The notes beneath the pieces are model-generated. The model was given only the letters and a program-made list of their open reading frames with translations, was not told the DNA's origin and did not search any database. Source: Arthrobacter cavernae (GTDB lineage: Bacteria; Actinomycetota; Actinomycetes; Actinomycetales; Micrococcaceae). Taken from it: a stretch of DNA of 64,000 bases. The stretch is from assembly GCF_017368795.1 (NCBI RefSeq), contig NZ_JAFNLL010000002.1, positions 62,001 to 126,000 on the forward strand, in the 5' to 3' direction. The translations under genes and the position numbers were made by a program. This document shows, one piece after another, positions 1-9,453 of the stretch. Each line of letters starts with the position of its first letter. Positions within the stretch are counted from its first letter, which is position 1.

Positions 1-573
1 GGGGACGGGCAGTTCGTCCTCTTCCAGCGTCACGTTCAGGCCGACGCCCAGGACCACTGCGGGCACCGATCCAGCGCCCAGCGGCGTCATCTGAGCCAGG
101 ATGCCGGCAATTTTCTTGCCGCGGACCAAGACGTCGTTGGGCCATTTGATGTCGGCGGGGAGTCCGGCCGTTTCCAGCAGGGCCTCACGCAGCGCCACCG
201 CGGCAAGAAGGGACAGCCAGGAATAGCTCTGCGTAGGGACCGGGAGGCCCTCCGCGTTCACGGGGCGCAGGACCACCGAGACGGACACCGCCGAACGGGC
301 CGGCGATTCCCACTGGCGGTCCAGCCGGCCCCGGCCGGCAGTCTGGTACTCGGCCGTGAGCACGGCCAGGTCCGTCCACTTCTCGGGCTCCACCGCCACG
401 GCCCGCACCAGGTCCGCGTTGGTGGATCCCGTGGATTCAACGATGTCCAGCCGGGAAATGCCTGTGGCTGAGAGGAGATCGGCGTGGAGCAGGGCATCCC
501 TGTCCAGGGCAGGGCGGTCCAACTCAGGGCGGGGCGTGCGTGGTTCGCTGCTGGCGGGCTGTTCGGCATCCAT
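1..573 (-). CDS. birA: biotin--[acetyl-CoA-carboxylase] ligase, 3' end cut by window edge
   Basis: Activates biotin with ATP and attaches it to the biotin-carrier lysine of acyl-CoA carboxylases. The 191 visible residues start at an ATG and stay open to the window edge, so the C-terminal part is missing. Visible motifs are ESTGSTNADL (46-55), the ATP/biotin loop QTAGRGRLDRQW (77-88), IKWPNDVLV with the conserved lysine K143, and KIAGIL (154-159). No N-terminal helix-turn-helix precedes the catalytic domain, so this is a group I, non-regulatory enzyme. It lies 56 bp downstream of the SDR gene on the same strand and may be co-transcribed with it. Its substrate, AccA, is encoded at 14690-16501. 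Confidence 0.93.
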   Translation of the reverse strand, partial: MDAEQPASSEPRTPRPELDRPALDRDALLHADLLSATGISRLDIVESTGSTNADLVRAVAVEPEKWTDLAVLTAEYQTAGRGRLDRQWESPARSAVSVSVVLRPVNAEGLPVPTQSYSWLSLLAAVALREALLETAGLPADIKWPNDVLVRGKKIAGILAQMTPLGAGSVPAVVLGVGLNVTLEEDELPVP

Positions 574-629
574 GTCTGAATCCTATCGAGTCGGGGCCCG
601 CAGTTGCCCTGCAGCGGAGCAAGTCCGGC

Positions 630-1517
630 TCAGAGGAAGATGTCCGGGACGAGCCGGTCCTCGGGGGCGCCCAGGCTGTAGGGGCTGAAGTCCGTCACGC
701 CGGCGGCCCGCAGCACCTCTTCATCCGTATAGAAATTGCCGGAGCCGCTGCCCGGGACGGCTCCGGCCGCCAAGTTGGCACCCGTGAGCACGGCGTGGGC
801 GGCGTCGGCCATGATTTCCGGGCCGCGGGCCGCCTGGACGATCTGCTGGCCGCCGGGCATGTTGCGGATGGCGGCGGTATCGATCAGCGTGCAGGGCCAG
901 AGCGAGTTGACCGCCACGCCGTCGTTCTTCAGTTCCTCGGCAAGGCCCAGGGTGGTCAGGCTCATGCCGTATTTGGCCATGGTGTAGGCAAGGTGCATGC
1001 CGGCCCACTTCGGGTCCAGGTTCAGCGGCGGCGAGAGCGTGAGGATGTGCCCGTGCCCGGATGCGCGGAGCGCGGGCAGCGCGAGCTTGGACAGCAGGAA
1101 GGTGCCGCGGACGTTGATGTCCTGCATGAGGTCGTACCGTTTCATGTCCACGGCGTCGGTGGGAGAGAGGTCGATCGCCGAGGCGTTGTTAATAACGACG
1201 TCGATCCCGCCGAAGTGCTCGACGGCGGCGGCCACCGCCGCCGCGACGTCGCCGTCGTTGCGGACATCGCCCACCAGCGGCAGGGCCTGGCCGCCGGCCG
1301 CCTCGAGTTGCTTGGCCGCCGTGAAGACGGTGCCCTCAAGCTTGGGGTGCGGCTCGCCGGTCTTGGCCATGAGCACGATATTGGCGCCGTCGCGGGCAGC
1401 GCGGGTGGCAATGGCAAGTCCGATGCCGCGGCTTCCGCCGGACATGAGGAGCGTGCGGCCTTTGAGCGATCCCGAGGCCCGGTACGGCGTGGCTGAAGCG
1501 TCGTTGCTTGGAGTCAT
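630..1517 (-). CDS. SDR family NAD(P)-dependent oxidoreductase (HSDL2-like)
   Basis: Short-chain dehydrogenase of 295 aa. The Rossmann glycine motif SGGSRGIG is at 26-33, NNAS at 110-113, the catalytic serine near S162, and the YxxxK pair is Y178/K182 (AYTMAKYG). The stretch SPPLNLDPKWAGMHLAYT resembles the SDR domain of HSDL2-type proteins, which are linked to fatty acid metabolism. The substrate cannot be read from sequence. The ATG follows a TAGAGT hexamer by 6 nt, consistent with a leaderless transcript, and an inverted repeat lies just upstream. Its position opposite accD and ahead of birA fits a lipid role, by inference. Confidence 0.88.
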   Translation of the reverse strand: MTPSNDASATPYRASGSLKGRTLLMSGGSRGIGLAIATRAARDGANIVLMAKTGEPHPKLEGTVFTAAKQLEAAGGQALPLVGDVRNDGDVAAAVAAAVEHFGGIDVVINNASAIDLSPTDAVDMKRYDLMQDINVRGTFLLSKLALPALRASGHGHILTLSPPLNLDPKWAGMHLAYTMAKYGMSLTTLGLAEELKNDGVAVNSLWPCTLIDTAAIRNMPGGQQIVQAARGPEIMADAAHAVLTGANLAAGAVPGSGSGNFYTDEEVLRAAGVTDFSPYSLGAPEDRLVPDIFL

Positions 1518-1529
1518 GGGGACACTCTA
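1518..1529 (-). promoter_or_regulatory. -10 hexamer of a probable leaderless promoter for the SDR gene
   Basis: On the minus strand TAGAGT (1529-1524) ends 6 nt before the ATG at 1517. There is no Shine-Dalgarno sequence between them. Actinobacterial leaderless genes commonly have TAnnnT at this distance. Confidence 0.5.
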
Positions 1530-1539
1530 ACGCACTTAT

Positions 1540-1555
1540 GTTACCGGCGGGTAAC
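1540..1555. promoter_or_regulatory. inverted repeat, possible TetR-type operator
   Basis: GTTACCGGCGGGTAAC has perfect 6-bp arms (GTTACC/GGTAAC) around GGCG. It sits 23 bp upstream of the SDR start, covering the expected -35 area. A related perfect palindrome, TTACCGGCCGGTAA, lies at 43910-43923. The binding protein is unknown. Confidence 0.45.
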
Positions 1556-1586
1556 TTGGCGAAGTGTTTGGCTTGGAGGCCGAAAA

Positions 1587-1603
1587 TTGTAGGGTTTCTA
1601 CAG
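1587..1603. promoter_or_regulatory. acc-associated inverted repeat, copy 1 (before accD)
   Basis: TTGTAGGGTTTCTACAG contains the inverted repeat TGTAG-GGTTT-CTACA. Read on the minus strand, the repeat before accA (14581-14599) gives TTGTAGGGTTGCTACAA. The two copies match at 15 of 17 positions, including most of the spacer. This suggests one regulator acting on both carboxylase transcription units. Confidence 0.6.
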
Positions 1604-1723
1604 CGGTTCACGGCAAAGACGTCACTAGACTGGCCAACACGGCCTGTTTTTTGTACGGATGCTACTTAAAGCCGTCCGCGAAATGCAGCCAGCGTAAATC
1701 AGCTACAGAGCCGGAGACACTTG

Positions 1724-3307
1724 ATGAGCCACGATCTGACAACGACCGCGGGAAAGATTGCCGACTTCCGCGACCGCCAGGCCCGTGCAGAGCAGCCTTC
1801 CGGCCCCGAGGCGATCGAGAAGCAGCACGCCCGCGGCAAGAACACCGCCCGCGAGCGCATCGAGCTGCTGGTGGATGAAGGCTCGTTCGTTGAGTTCGAC
1901 GCCCTGGCGGTGCACCGCTCCACGGCGTTCGGCATGGAGAAGAAGAAGCCGCTCGGCGACGGCGTCGTGTCCGGCTACGGCACCGTTGACGGCCGCCTCA
2001 TCGCCATCTACAGCCAGGACTTCAGCGTCTACGGCGGCTCGCTGAGCCAGGTCAACGGCGAAAAGATCGTCAAGGTCCAGGAATTCGCCCTCCGCAACGG
2101 CTGCCCCATGGTGGGCATCAACGACGGCGGCGGCGCGCGCATCCAGGAAGGCGTCGCCTCGCTGGCCATGTTCGCGGACATCTTCCGCAACAACGTCCAT
2201 GCCTCCGGCGTGGTCCCGCAGATCTCCCTCATCATGGGCCCGTGCGCCGGCGGCGCCGCGTACTCCCCGGCCCTGACCGACTACGTGGTCATGGTGGACA
2301 AGACCTCCCACATGTTCATCACCGGCCCGGACGTCATCAAGACCGTGACCGGTGAAGACGTGGACATGGAGACCCTGGGCGGCGCGCGGCAGCACAACGC
2401 CACCACGGGCACCTCCACCTACCTGGCCAGCGACGAGGCCGACGCCATCGAGTTCGTCCGCGAGCTCCTGGACTTCCTGCCCTCCAACAACCTCTCCGAG
2501 GCCCCGGCGCTAGAGCACGAGCAGGAGCTTGAGCTCAACGACGACGACCTCGCCCTCGATGCCCTCATCCCGGACTCGGCCAACCAGCCGTACGACATGC
2601 GCAAGGTCATCGAGCAGATCGTGGACGACGCGCACTTCCTGGAGATGCAGTCCCTCTACGCGCCCAACGTCATCATCGGCTACGGCCGCGTGGAAGGCCA
2701 CACGGTGGGCATCGTGGCCAACCAGCCCATGCAGTTCGCCGGCACGCTGGACATCTCCGCATCCGAGAAGGCCGCCCGCTTTGTCCGCCACTGCGACGCC
2801 TTCAACATCCCCATCATCACGCTGGTGGACGTCCCCGGCTTCCTGCCAGGCAAGGACCAGGAATTCCAGGGCATCATCCGCCGCGGCGCCAAGCTGCTCT
2901 ACGCCTACGCCGAAGCCACCGTCCCCAAGCTGACCGTCATCACCCGCAAGGCCTACGGTGGCGCGTACATCGTGATGGGCTCCAAGAAGCTCGGCGCGGA
3001 CCTCAACCTTGCCTGGCCCACGGCGCAGATCGGCGTCATGGGCGCCCAGGGTGCCGTCAACATCCTGTACCGGCGCGACCTCGCAGCCGTTGCCGAGGCC
3101 GGCGGCGACGTCGAGGCCAAGCGGGCCGAGGTGGTGCGCCAGTACGAGGAAGAGCTCCTCAACCCGTACCAGGCCGCGGAACTGGGCTACGTGGACGCCG
3201 TCATCGCGCCGTCCGACACCCGCCTGCAGATCATCAAGGGCCTGCGGGCCCTGCGCGACAAGCGGGCCAGCCTGCCCGCCAAGAAGCACGGGAACATCCC
3301 CCTGTGA
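1724..3307 (+). CDS. accD: acyl-CoA carboxylase, carboxyltransferase (beta) subunit
   Basis: Transfers carboxyl from carboxybiotin to acetyl- or propionyl-CoA, giving malonyl- or methylmalonyl-CoA for lipid synthesis. It is 527 aa from the ATG at 1724, which has GGAG 7 nt upstream; an in-frame TTG at 1721 is the less likely start. Both crotonase-like halves are present: [11 protein letters not shown] and the oxyanion-hole segment [12 protein letters not shown] in the N-half, and [14 protein letters not shown] and [16 protein letters not shown] in the C-half. The residue after GGAY is Ile (I416). In Streptomyces the equivalent position is Asp in PccB and Ile in AccB and controls acyl length, so a broad acetyl/propionyl range is inferred. 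It overlaps accE by 4 nt. Confidence 0.95.
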   Translation: MSHDLTTTAGKIADFRDRQARAEQPSGPEAIEKQHARGKNTARERIELLVDEGSFVEFDALAVHRSTAFGMEKKKPLGDGVVSGYGTVDGRLIAIYSQDFSVYGGSLSQVNGEKIVKVQEFALRNGCPMVGINDGGGARIQEGVASLAMFADIFRNNVHASGVVPQISLIMGPCAGGAAYSPALTDYVVMVDKTSHMFITGPDVIKTVTGEDVDMETLGGARQHNATTGTSTYLASDEADAIEFVRELLDFLPSNNLSEAPALEHEQELELNDDDLALDALIPDSANQPYDMRKVIEQIVDDAHFLEMQSLYAPNVIIGYGRVEGHTVGIVANQPMQFAGTLDISASEKAARFVRHCDAFNIPIITLVDVPGFLPGKDQEFQGIIRRGAKLLYAYAEATVPKLTVITRKAYGGAYIVMGSKKLGADLNLAWPTAQIGVMGAQGAVNILYRRDLAAVAEAGGDVEAKRAEVVRQYEEELLNPYQAAELGYVDAVIAPSDTRLQIIKGLRALRDKRASLPAKKHGNIPL

Positions 3308-3579
3308 GCCCGGACGCCAGCACACAGAGCGCCAGCACACAGGACGCCGGTACACAGGACACGGCTGCGGCAGCCCAGCCGGCGGCGCCGTTCCTCTCGG
3401 TGGTCAAGGGCGAACCGACGCCCGAGGAACTGGCGGCGCTGGCCGCCGTCGTCGCCTCCCTGTCCACTCCGGCGTCGGAGGCTCCCCGGCAGCCGAGCAC
3501 CCGGCACTGGGTGCGCCGGCAGCAGCTCCGCCTGTCCCCCACCCCGGGGCCCGGCGCCTGGAAGCGCAGCCGCGGCTAA
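3304..3579 (+). CDS. accE: acyl-CoA carboxylase epsilon subunit
   Basis: Small protein of 91 aa starting at GTG in a GTGA overlap with the accD stop, so probably translationally coupled. The core [18 protein letters not shown] followed by a short helix and a C-terminal W/R-rich tail ([19 protein letters not shown]) is typical of the actinobacterial epsilon subunit. That subunit strengthens contact between the biotin-carrying alpha subunit and the beta hexamer. The N-terminus carries short STQ/GTQ repeats of low complexity. Confidence 0.88.
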   Translation: MSPDASTQSASTQDAGTQDTAAAAQPAAPFLSVVKGEPTPEELAALAAVVASLSTPASEAPRQPSTRHWVRRQQLRLSPTPGPGAWKRSRG

Positions 3580-3634
3580 GTCCCCACCGCCTTCCACAGG
3601 GGCTGGCCGCTTCCGTGGGGGAAGGCCGCGCCGT

Positions 3635-3646
3635 TAGGCTCTTCGG
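3635..3646 (+). promoter_or_regulatory. -10 hexamer of a probable leaderless promoter for the DUF885 gene
   Basis: TAGGCT (3635-3640) is followed by 6 nt and then the GTG start at 3647. There is no ribosome binding site. The gene therefore need not be co-transcribed with accDE. Confidence 0.5.
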
Positions 3647-5332
3647 GTGACTACCGCAAACACAGCTCCCGTACGCCCGAAGACCGACATCGATGCCGCT
3701 GCCGACGCGTACACAGACACGCTCCTGGCCCTCAATCCAAGCTTCGCCACCATCCTCGGGCTGCCTGGACACGAGACCGAATATCCCGACTACTCCCCCG
3801 CCGGGGCCGAGGCCCGGGCCGCCGCGGCCCGGGACACCCTGGACAAGCTCGCGGTGCTCGAGCCGGCCGACGAATCCGACGTCGTCACGCTGGACGCGAT
3901 GCGCGAACGCCTAGGCCTGGACCTGGAAATCCACGCCTCCGGCTGGCACGCCGCCGAGCTGAACAACATCGCCTCCCCGGCCCAGGACATCCGGGCGATC
4001 TTCGACCTCATGCCGACGGACACCGCCGGGCACTGGGACCACATCGCCGGCCGTGCGGCCAACGTCCCAGCCGCACTGGAGGGCTACATCGCCTCGCTGC
4101 GCTCCGCCAGGGACGCCGGCAAGGTGGCCGCCGCCCGCCAGGTGCGGATCGTCATCGAGCAGTGCGGCCGCTATGCCGCCGCGGACGGCTTCTTCGCCAA
4201 ACTCGCGGCGGACGCCCGTCTGGACGGCGCCCCGCTGCCCGCGGAACTGCAGGAAAGGCTCGACGCCGGCACCTCCGCCGCGCGCGCCGCCTACACGGCC
4301 CTGGCAGCCTTCCTTGAGGACGAGTTGCTGCCCGCGGCCCCGGACAAGGACGCGGTGGGCCGCGAACGCTATGCCCTCGCCTCGCGCTCGTTCCTCGGCG
4401 CCGCGGTGGACCTGGAAGAGACGTACGCCTGGGGTGTGCAGGAGCTCGAACGGCTCATCATGGAGCAGGAACGGGTGGCCGGGCAGATCAAGCCCGGGGC
4501 CTCGATCGAGGAAGCCAAGGCCATCCTCAACAACGATCCGACCCGGCAGATCAAGGGCACCGACAAGCTCAAGGCCTGGATGCAGGGACTCTCGGACCGC
4601 GCCATCTCCGAACTGGCCGACGTCCATTTCGACATCCCGGACGTCATGAAGACCCTCGAGTGCATGATCGCCCCCACCGACGAGGGCGGCATCTACTACA
4701 CAGGACCGTCCGACGATTTCTCCCGCCCGGGCCGCATGTGGTGGTCCGTGCCTGCCGGCGAGGACACCTTCACCACCTGGTCCGAAACCACCACCGTCTT
4801 CCATGAAGGCGTGCCCGGGCACCACCTCCAGATTGCCACCGCCAGCTACCGGCGGGGGCTGCTGAACAACTGGCGCCGCAACGTCTGCTGGGTTTCCGGC
4901 CACGGCGAAGGCTGGGCCCTGTACGCCGAGCAGCTCATGCTGGAGTTGGGGTACCTGAAGGACCCCGGCGACCACATGGGCATGCTGGACGGACAGCGCA
5001 TGCGGGCAGCCCGCGTGGTCTTCGACATCGGCGTGCACCTGGAACTGCCGGTACCCGAACGCTGGGGCAGCGGCACCTGGACCCCGGACAAGGGCTTCGA
5101 CTTCCTCAAGGCCAACCTGGACATCAGCGAAGGCCAGCTGCAGTTCGAGTTCACCCGCTACCTTGGCTGGCCGGGCCAGGCCCCGTCCTACAAGGTGGGC
5201 CAGCGCCTCTGGGAACAGATCCGCGCCGAACTGGAGACCCACGACGGCTTCGAGCTGAAGTCCTTCCACAGCAAAGCCCTGAACATCGGCTCCGTGGGGC
5301 TGGATACGCTGCGGCGGGCGCTGCTGGGCTGA
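3647..5332 (+). CDS. DUF885 family protein, putative metallopeptidase
   Basis: A 561-aa cytosolic protein with no signal peptide, starting at GTG. The DUF885 hallmark HEGVPGHH (386-393), a variant HExxxGHH metal motif, is followed about 30 residues later by GHGEGWALYAEQLM, which supplies a further acidic ligand. Other family segments are the central helical region and a C-terminal QLQFEFTRYLGWPGQAPSYKVG. The family is annotated as putative zinc peptidases; the substrate is unknown. It has its own promoter and no functional link to the carboxylase genes is visible. Confidence 0.85.
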   Translation: MTTANTAPVRPKTDIDAAADAYTDTLLALNPSFATILGLPGHETEYPDYSPAGAEARAAAARDTLDKLAVLEPADESDVVTLDAMRERLGLDLEIHASGWHAAELNNIASPAQDIRAIFDLMPTDTAGHWDHIAGRAANVPAALEGYIASLRSARDAGKVAAARQVRIVIEQCGRYAAADGFFAKLAADARLDGAPLPAELQERLDAGTSAARAAYTALAAFLEDELLPAAPDKDAVGRERYALASRSFLGAAVDLEETYAWGVQELERLIMEQERVAGQIKPGASIEEAKAILNNDPTRQIKGTDKLKAWMQGLSDRAISELADVHFDIPDVMKTLECMIAPTDEGGIYYTGPSDDFSRPGRMWWSVPAGEDTFTTWSETTTVFHEGVPGHHLQIATASYRRGLLNNWRRNVCWVSGHGEGWALYAEQLMLELGYLKDPGDHMGMLDGQRMRAARVVFDIGVHLELPVPERWGSGTWTPDKGFDFLKANLDISEGQLQFEFTRYLGWPGQAPSYKVGQRLWEQIRAELETHDGFELKSFHSKALNIGSVGLDTLRRALLG

Positions 5333-5617
5333 GCCCCTACGCCGCTTTGGGCGGCAGACATCCTCTGCACCGCCTCCCTCGCCTCGCAAGCTCGGCCAGG
5401 GAACCCGGGCGGTGTGGGCCCATGCGTGCTCGCTTAGACGCACGCTGCCGGATGCCTGCCGCCCAAAGCTTCCTCTTGTTAGATATCCCACAGCGTCCGG
5501 GGAATAACTTCATAAATGACTGGATTCACGCCGCATAACCGGGCTCCATGACCTCTTGGCACATTATGGGACGTCATATTTCTAAACGTCCGTTCGCTCT
5601 GTTATCCGGCGTGCACC
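5333..5617. other. intergenic region without a supported gene
   Basis: About 285 nt between the DUF885 stop and the symporter promoter. It is less GC-rich than the flanking genes. I see no coding potential, hairpin or recognised RNA; it most likely holds the upstream control region of the symporter. Confidence 0.5.
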
Positions 5618-5629
5618 TAGCGTGTTCCG
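5618..5629 (+). promoter_or_regulatory. -10 hexamer of a probable leaderless promoter for the symporter
   Basis: TAGCGT (5618-5623) then 6 nt to the GTG at 5630. No Shine-Dalgarno sequence is present. Confidence 0.45.
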
Positions 5630-7072
5630 GTGAGCACTTCAACCAACACCACCGCAGCCGCCGGCAAGACCGCGTCCCGGCTCCCCAAGTGGGCAGGATC
5701 CTTCGGCGTCCAGATCATCGCGGCACTGGTCATCGGCCTGGCCCTCGGCCTGATCGCCAAGTACACCGGCAGCACCAAGGCTGCCCCCAACGGCCTCGGC
5801 GCCACCCTGCAGATCATCGGCTCGAGCTACGTCTCGCTGCTGCAGACGGCCGTCGTCCCCCTCATCTTCACCGCGGTGGTCAGCTCCATCGCCAACCTCC
5901 GCCAGGTCTCCAACGCCGCCAAGCTGGCGTGGAACACCCTGCTATGGTTCGCCATCACCTCGCTGGTATCAGTGCTCATCGGCATCGGCCTGGGCGTGCT
6001 GCTGCAGCCCGGCGCCAACACCGGCATCACCCAGGAGGCCAAGTACGCCGGCAAGACCGGTGACTGGTGGTCCTTCCTCATTGGCCTGTTCCCCAAGAAC
6101 TTCCTGGGCCTCGGCGCCAGCTCCACCGTGACCGAAAGCGCCTCCGCTGCCACCACGGTCAGCACCTCCGTCAGCTTCAACGTGCTGCAGATTCTCGTGA
6201 TCGCCATCGCCGTCGGCATCGCTGCACTGAAGGTGGGCAAGCAGGCCGAGCCGTTCCTGAACCTCAACGCCTCCGCGCTGGCCGTCATCCAGAAGGTGCT
6301 GTGGTGGATCATCCGCGTTGCACCGATCGGCACCATCGGCCTGATCGGCAACGCCGTGGCCATCTACGGCTGGGACACCATCGGCGCCCTCGGCAAGTTC
6401 ACCGTGGCCATCTATGTGGGCCTGGCCCTGGTGCTCTTCGGCCTGTACCCGGCGCTGGTCCGTGCCCATGGCCTGTCCGTCAAGCAGTACTTCTCCGGCG
6501 CCTGGCCCGCGATTCAGCTGGCCTTCGTCTCCCGCTCCTCGATCGGCACGCTGCCGCTCACGCAGCGCGTCACCGAACGCAGTCTGGGCGTCCCCCGCGG
6601 CTACGCCTCCTTCGCCGTGCCGCTGGGCGCCACCACCAAGATGGACGGCTGCGCGGCCATCTACCCGGCCATCGCCGCGATCTTCGTGGCCCAGTTCTTC
6701 GGCATCAACCTGGACTTCAGCCAGTACCTGCTGATCGTCCTGGTCTCGGTCCTCGGTTCCGCAGCAACGGCAGGCACCACGGGCGCCGTCGTCATGCTGA
6801 CGCTGACCCTCTCCACGCTGGGACTCCCGCTGGCCGGCGTCGGGCTCCTGCTGGCGATCGACCCCATCCTGGACATGGGCCGCACCGCCGTCAACGTGGC
6901 AGGCCAGGCACTGGTCCCCGCGATCGTGGCCAAGCGCCAGGGCATCCTGGACGAGTCGCTCTACAACGCGCCGCGCAACGGCACCCCGTTCATCGACGAC
7001 GCCCCTGAAAACGACGCCCCGGCCGCCGAGGCCGACGGCGGGGCCCGCGAGCTCGCGGACAGCAAGGCCTAA
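5630..7072 (+). CDS. dicarboxylate/amino acid:cation symporter (DAACS family)
   Basis: Inner-membrane secondary transporter of 480 aa that would use a Na+ or H+ gradient to import C4-dicarboxylates or glutamate/aspartate. The re-entrant loop SRSSIGTLPLTQR, the segment PLGATTKMDGCAA and the substrate-binding helix DMGRTAVNVAGQA are diagnostic of the GltP/DctA family. Two key positions differ from well-studied members: the NMDG box reads KMDG, and the aspartate of NVTGD is Gln (NVAGQ). The preferred substrate is therefore uncertain. The C-terminal tail is Ala/Asp/Glu rich. A strong terminator follows. Confidence 0.88.
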   Translation: MSTSTNTTAAAGKTASRLPKWAGSFGVQIIAALVIGLALGLIAKYTGSTKAAPNGLGATLQIIGSSYVSLLQTAVVPLIFTAVVSSIANLRQVSNAAKLAWNTLLWFAITSLVSVLIGIGLGVLLQPGANTGITQEAKYAGKTGDWWSFLIGLFPKNFLGLGASSTVTESASAATTVSTSVSFNVLQILVIAIAVGIAALKVGKQAEPFLNLNASALAVIQKVLWWIIRVAPIGTIGLIGNAVAIYGWDTIGALGKFTVAIYVGLALVLFGLYPALVRAHGLSVKQYFSGAWPAIQLAFVSRSSIGTLPLTQRVTERSLGVPRGYASFAVPLGATTKMDGCAAIYPAIAAIFVAQFFGINLDFSQYLLIVLVSVLGSAATAGTTGAVVMLTLTLSTLGLPLAGVGLLLAIDPILDMGRTAVNVAGQALVPAIVAKRQGILDESLYNAPRNGTPFIDDAPENDAPAAEADGGARELADSKA

Positions 7073-7090
7073 GCGGAGGCTCACCTCTGC

Positions 7091-7131
7091 ACGGACGAAT
7101 CACCCGGGCCATGCCCGGGTGATTCGTCCGT
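7091..7131. terminator. intrinsic terminator hairpin after the symporter
   Basis: Perfect 19-bp stem (7091-7109 with 7113-7131) and a 3-nt loop CAT, followed by TT. It ends the symporter unit 18 nt after its stop. Confidence 0.85.
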
Positions 7132-7159
7132 TAACGGGTGGCTTCTGGGTAGGCCGCAG

Positions 7160-7363
7160 GACATCGGCTCGCAGATGCTGGCAGGATTCCGCTCCCTCGG
7201 CGGCGGCGAGCTGCCCGAGATGACCAAGGCACTGTACGAAAGCCGTCAGGAAGTCATGGCCCGCATGGTGGCCGAGGCACAGCAGCGCGGCGCCAACGCC
7301 ATCCTGGCCATGCGCTTCGACACCTCCGAGATGGGCACCAACTGGACCGAAGTCTGCGCCTAC
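7160..7363 (+). pseudogene. YbjQ/UPF0145 family remnant, truncated at both ends
   Basis: Reading on the plus strand from 7160 gives DIGSQMLAGFRSLGGGEL, a SRQEVMARMV helix, GANAILAMRFDTSEM and WTEVCAY. These match the second two-thirds of the roughly 105-aa YbjQ heavy-metal-binding-like family. The expected first ~40 residues and any start codon are missing; the symporter terminator lies in their place. The C-terminal end (expected YGTAV) changes to unrelated residues where the convergent HNH gene ends. The frame stays open to 7522 but with no family similarity. I read it as a gene remnant. Confidence 0.75.
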
Positions 7364-7365
7364 CG

Positions 7366-8826
7366 CTACGCGGCCAGCAGTCCCGCGCGGCGGGCGTACT
7401 TGAGCGCCTTGGCACGATTGTGGAGCTGGCGTCGGTGGCTTCGTGACTGCGGTATGGCTGTTGGGTGTAAAGAAGTTGCGGCGTGCAGGTGCCCAGGTAA
7501 AGGCGGTGCTTTCGATCGGTAGCTGTGCCCGGTGGGCGTGCTGATTTCCAGTGAGTGCTCGTTCCCGGGCAGCGGCTTTACGGTCCACCCGCTGATTTCC
7601 TTGGTGTGGTTGCACTGTTCGCAAAGTCCGGCGCCGTTGTGCAGGTTTGTGGTCCCGCCGGACCGCCAGGGGACGATGTGGTCGATGTGCCTGATGGGCG
7701 CATCGCAGTACGGGGTGCGGCAGGTGTCATCCCGGGCTTCGATGAAGCGTCGCATTCCGCGTGGGAACAGGCGTGCCTTGGAATCGGTGGCAAGGAGGTC
7801 GCTGTTGCCCGGTGCCGTGTAGAGCCGCCTGACCCACACCTTGAAGTCCTGATCCGGCTCAGCAGGTCGTTCAGCGAGGACGGACCTCGCCCATCCGGCC
7901 GGAACAATTCCGTAGCCCGTGAGGCGTGCCGGTTCGCTGTCTCCCTGGAAGAGCGTGCGGTCGGTCATGACCAACTGGACCTCGACGCCCGAGAGGCCCC
8001 CGGGCGTGCCGGTGAGCCGTTCAACGAGGGTGTCGGCCATGACTTGGCCGCGGCTGCGGGGGTCGCCGTCCGAGCGGACCGAGTCGGCCTGGCGGCTAAG
8101 CGCCGCGTGCACCGCCACGCCCTCGGCCACGGGGAGCAGCGCGGTCAGGTAGGTCATGGTGTCTGGTGCGGGGCGCAGGCTGACATGCCGTTCAGCAGCG
8201 GCGCGGCTGGCCCGTTCCGTCACGGAGCGGGGGTCCCTGCGGTAGGCCGCGGCCTTTGCGGCGGCGATAATGGCCCGGTCTCCGGCCCCGGAGAGAGTCC
8301 CGGTGTCGGCTGCGAGTTCCTCGTCCACGGCGCAACGATCAACAGCGCTGAGGCACGCTGTCTCTTTGACCAGCAAAGTTGCCCGCCATTCGTTCAACTG
8401 CCCCGTTTCCAAGGCAGCCATGGTGCGTGGCATTTCCGTCACAAGCGCCTTGGCGAGGCCGAGGATCCGGGATCCACGGTTGGGTGATTCGCGCCGGGCG
8501 AGCGCGATCTGCGCGGCCACGCCCTGGCCGTGCTCGGACGTGGGTACGCCACCCTGGGCTTGCTTGCGGCGCTGCGCGAGGTCAAAAGCGACAGCAACCC
8601 TGGCCTGGAGGGCTGCGATGGCCGACTTGAGGTCCTCCAGTCCACGCAGTTGATCGACCAGTTGGTCACTGCTGGTGCCCGGGCGGAGGGAGCCCACCGC
8701 GTTGATGAGATCCTGCACGCAGTCGCCACGCCAGGGAGTCTCTGGAACAAGAGTTTCCGGAGCACGGGAACGTGCAGGTGCCACTCCCCGAGTGGTCCGC
8801 GTTTCCTGAATCCCGTCCATGTCCAT
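7366..8826 (-). CDS. DUF222 / HNH endonuclease family protein (13E12-repeat type)
   Basis: A 486-aa protein with an N-terminal DUF222 region (about 30-300) and a C-terminal HNH nuclease motif. The zinc knuckles are C369/C374 and C402/C405, surrounding HIDH (380-383), WRSGG and NLHN. The family is multicopy in many actinobacterial genomes, resembling the mycobacterial 13E12 repeats; its biological role is not established. It starts at ATG 8826 with GGAAGAG upstream. It converges on and cuts into the ybjQ remnant, consistent with being an inserted accessory element. Confidence 0.85.
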   Translation of the reverse strand: MDMDGIQETRTTRGVAPARSRAPETLVPETPWRGDCVQDLINAVGSLRPGTSSDQLVDQLRGLEDLKSAIAALQARVAVAFDLAQRRKQAQGGVPTSEHGQGVAAQIALARRESPNRGSRILGLAKALVTEMPRTMAALETGQLNEWRATLLVKETACLSAVDRCAVDEELAADTGTLSGAGDRAIIAAAKAAAYRRDPRSVTERASRAAAERHVSLRPAPDTMTYLTALLPVAEGVAVHAALSRQADSVRSDGDPRSRGQVMADTLVERLTGTPGGLSGVEVQLVMTDRTLFQGDSEPARLTGYGIVPAGWARSVLAERPAEPDQDFKVWVRRLYTAPGNSDLLATDSKARLFPRGMRRFIEARDDTCRTPYCDAPIRHIDHIVPWRSGGTTNLHNGAGLCEQCNHTKEISGWTVKPLPGNEHSLEISTPTGHSYRSKAPPLPGHLHAATSLHPTAIPQSRSHRRQLHNRAKALKYARRAGLLAA

Positions 8827-9052
8827 ACTCTTCCAGCAGGCACAGACATTATTGGATCAGATGCCCGCCGAGGCCCGGAAAGCGGAAGGGTCGCCGTCCG
8901 ATGGCGTGACGGCTGGCTGCCAACCCGCCTTGTTCAGAGGCCCGAAGGAACCTCAATCGGGATCGTCCCCAGTTGTGGTCAGCGAAACAGGCTACGCATG
9001 GTGGACGACCGCGCTTGCGCTTGCCCGATGCTGGCGGTGCAGTGGCATGGCG

Positions 9053-9453
9053 CTATGTGAGTAGATCCCTTACCGCTTCGGTGACGTGTGCGAGTTCCTC
9101 CCCGGCGTCAAGAATCAGCTGACCCTGAACGTGCCAGGTCTCTGGGCAGGAGGGGTCTTGCAGCGTGAAGCTCAACCTAACATGGCCCGTGTGGTCGCCG
9201 AGAGCAGCAGGTCGCCCTCTAGGGATTCATAGGATTTGGTACCGGGCCAGCCCTTCCAATGTCCCGCCAAATCCTCGAAGAATTCGGACAGGTCATCAAA
9301 GCCCTTTCCATAGTGGGCTGCGACCTTACGGTGCCCGCTGAGGTCCTTCAATGTAACGGAGACAAGCAGGCTGGTTGCCTCGCCGTCGGAACCGCGCTGA
9401 ACAACTTCGAACGTGAGTTGTTGTGAGCGCCCAATCACTACTTTTCGCATCAC
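9053..9453 (-). pseudogene. DUF6228-like gene with a frameshift
   Basis: The first frame, from GTG 9453 or ATG 9450, encodes a plausible compact protein (QQLTFEVVQRGSDGEA, FFEDLAGHWKGWPGTKSYES, LEGDLLLSAT) but stops at 9172. In another frame from about 9195 the expected continuation appears: DHTGHVRLSFTLQDPS, ETWHVQGQLILDAGEEL, ending DLLT at 9053. Joined, they give about 133 aa with the layout I associate with DUF6228; the family name is from memory. A single indel in the run CTCTCGGCGACCACACG would restore it. Either a decayed gene or a sequencing error. Confidence 0.7.
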
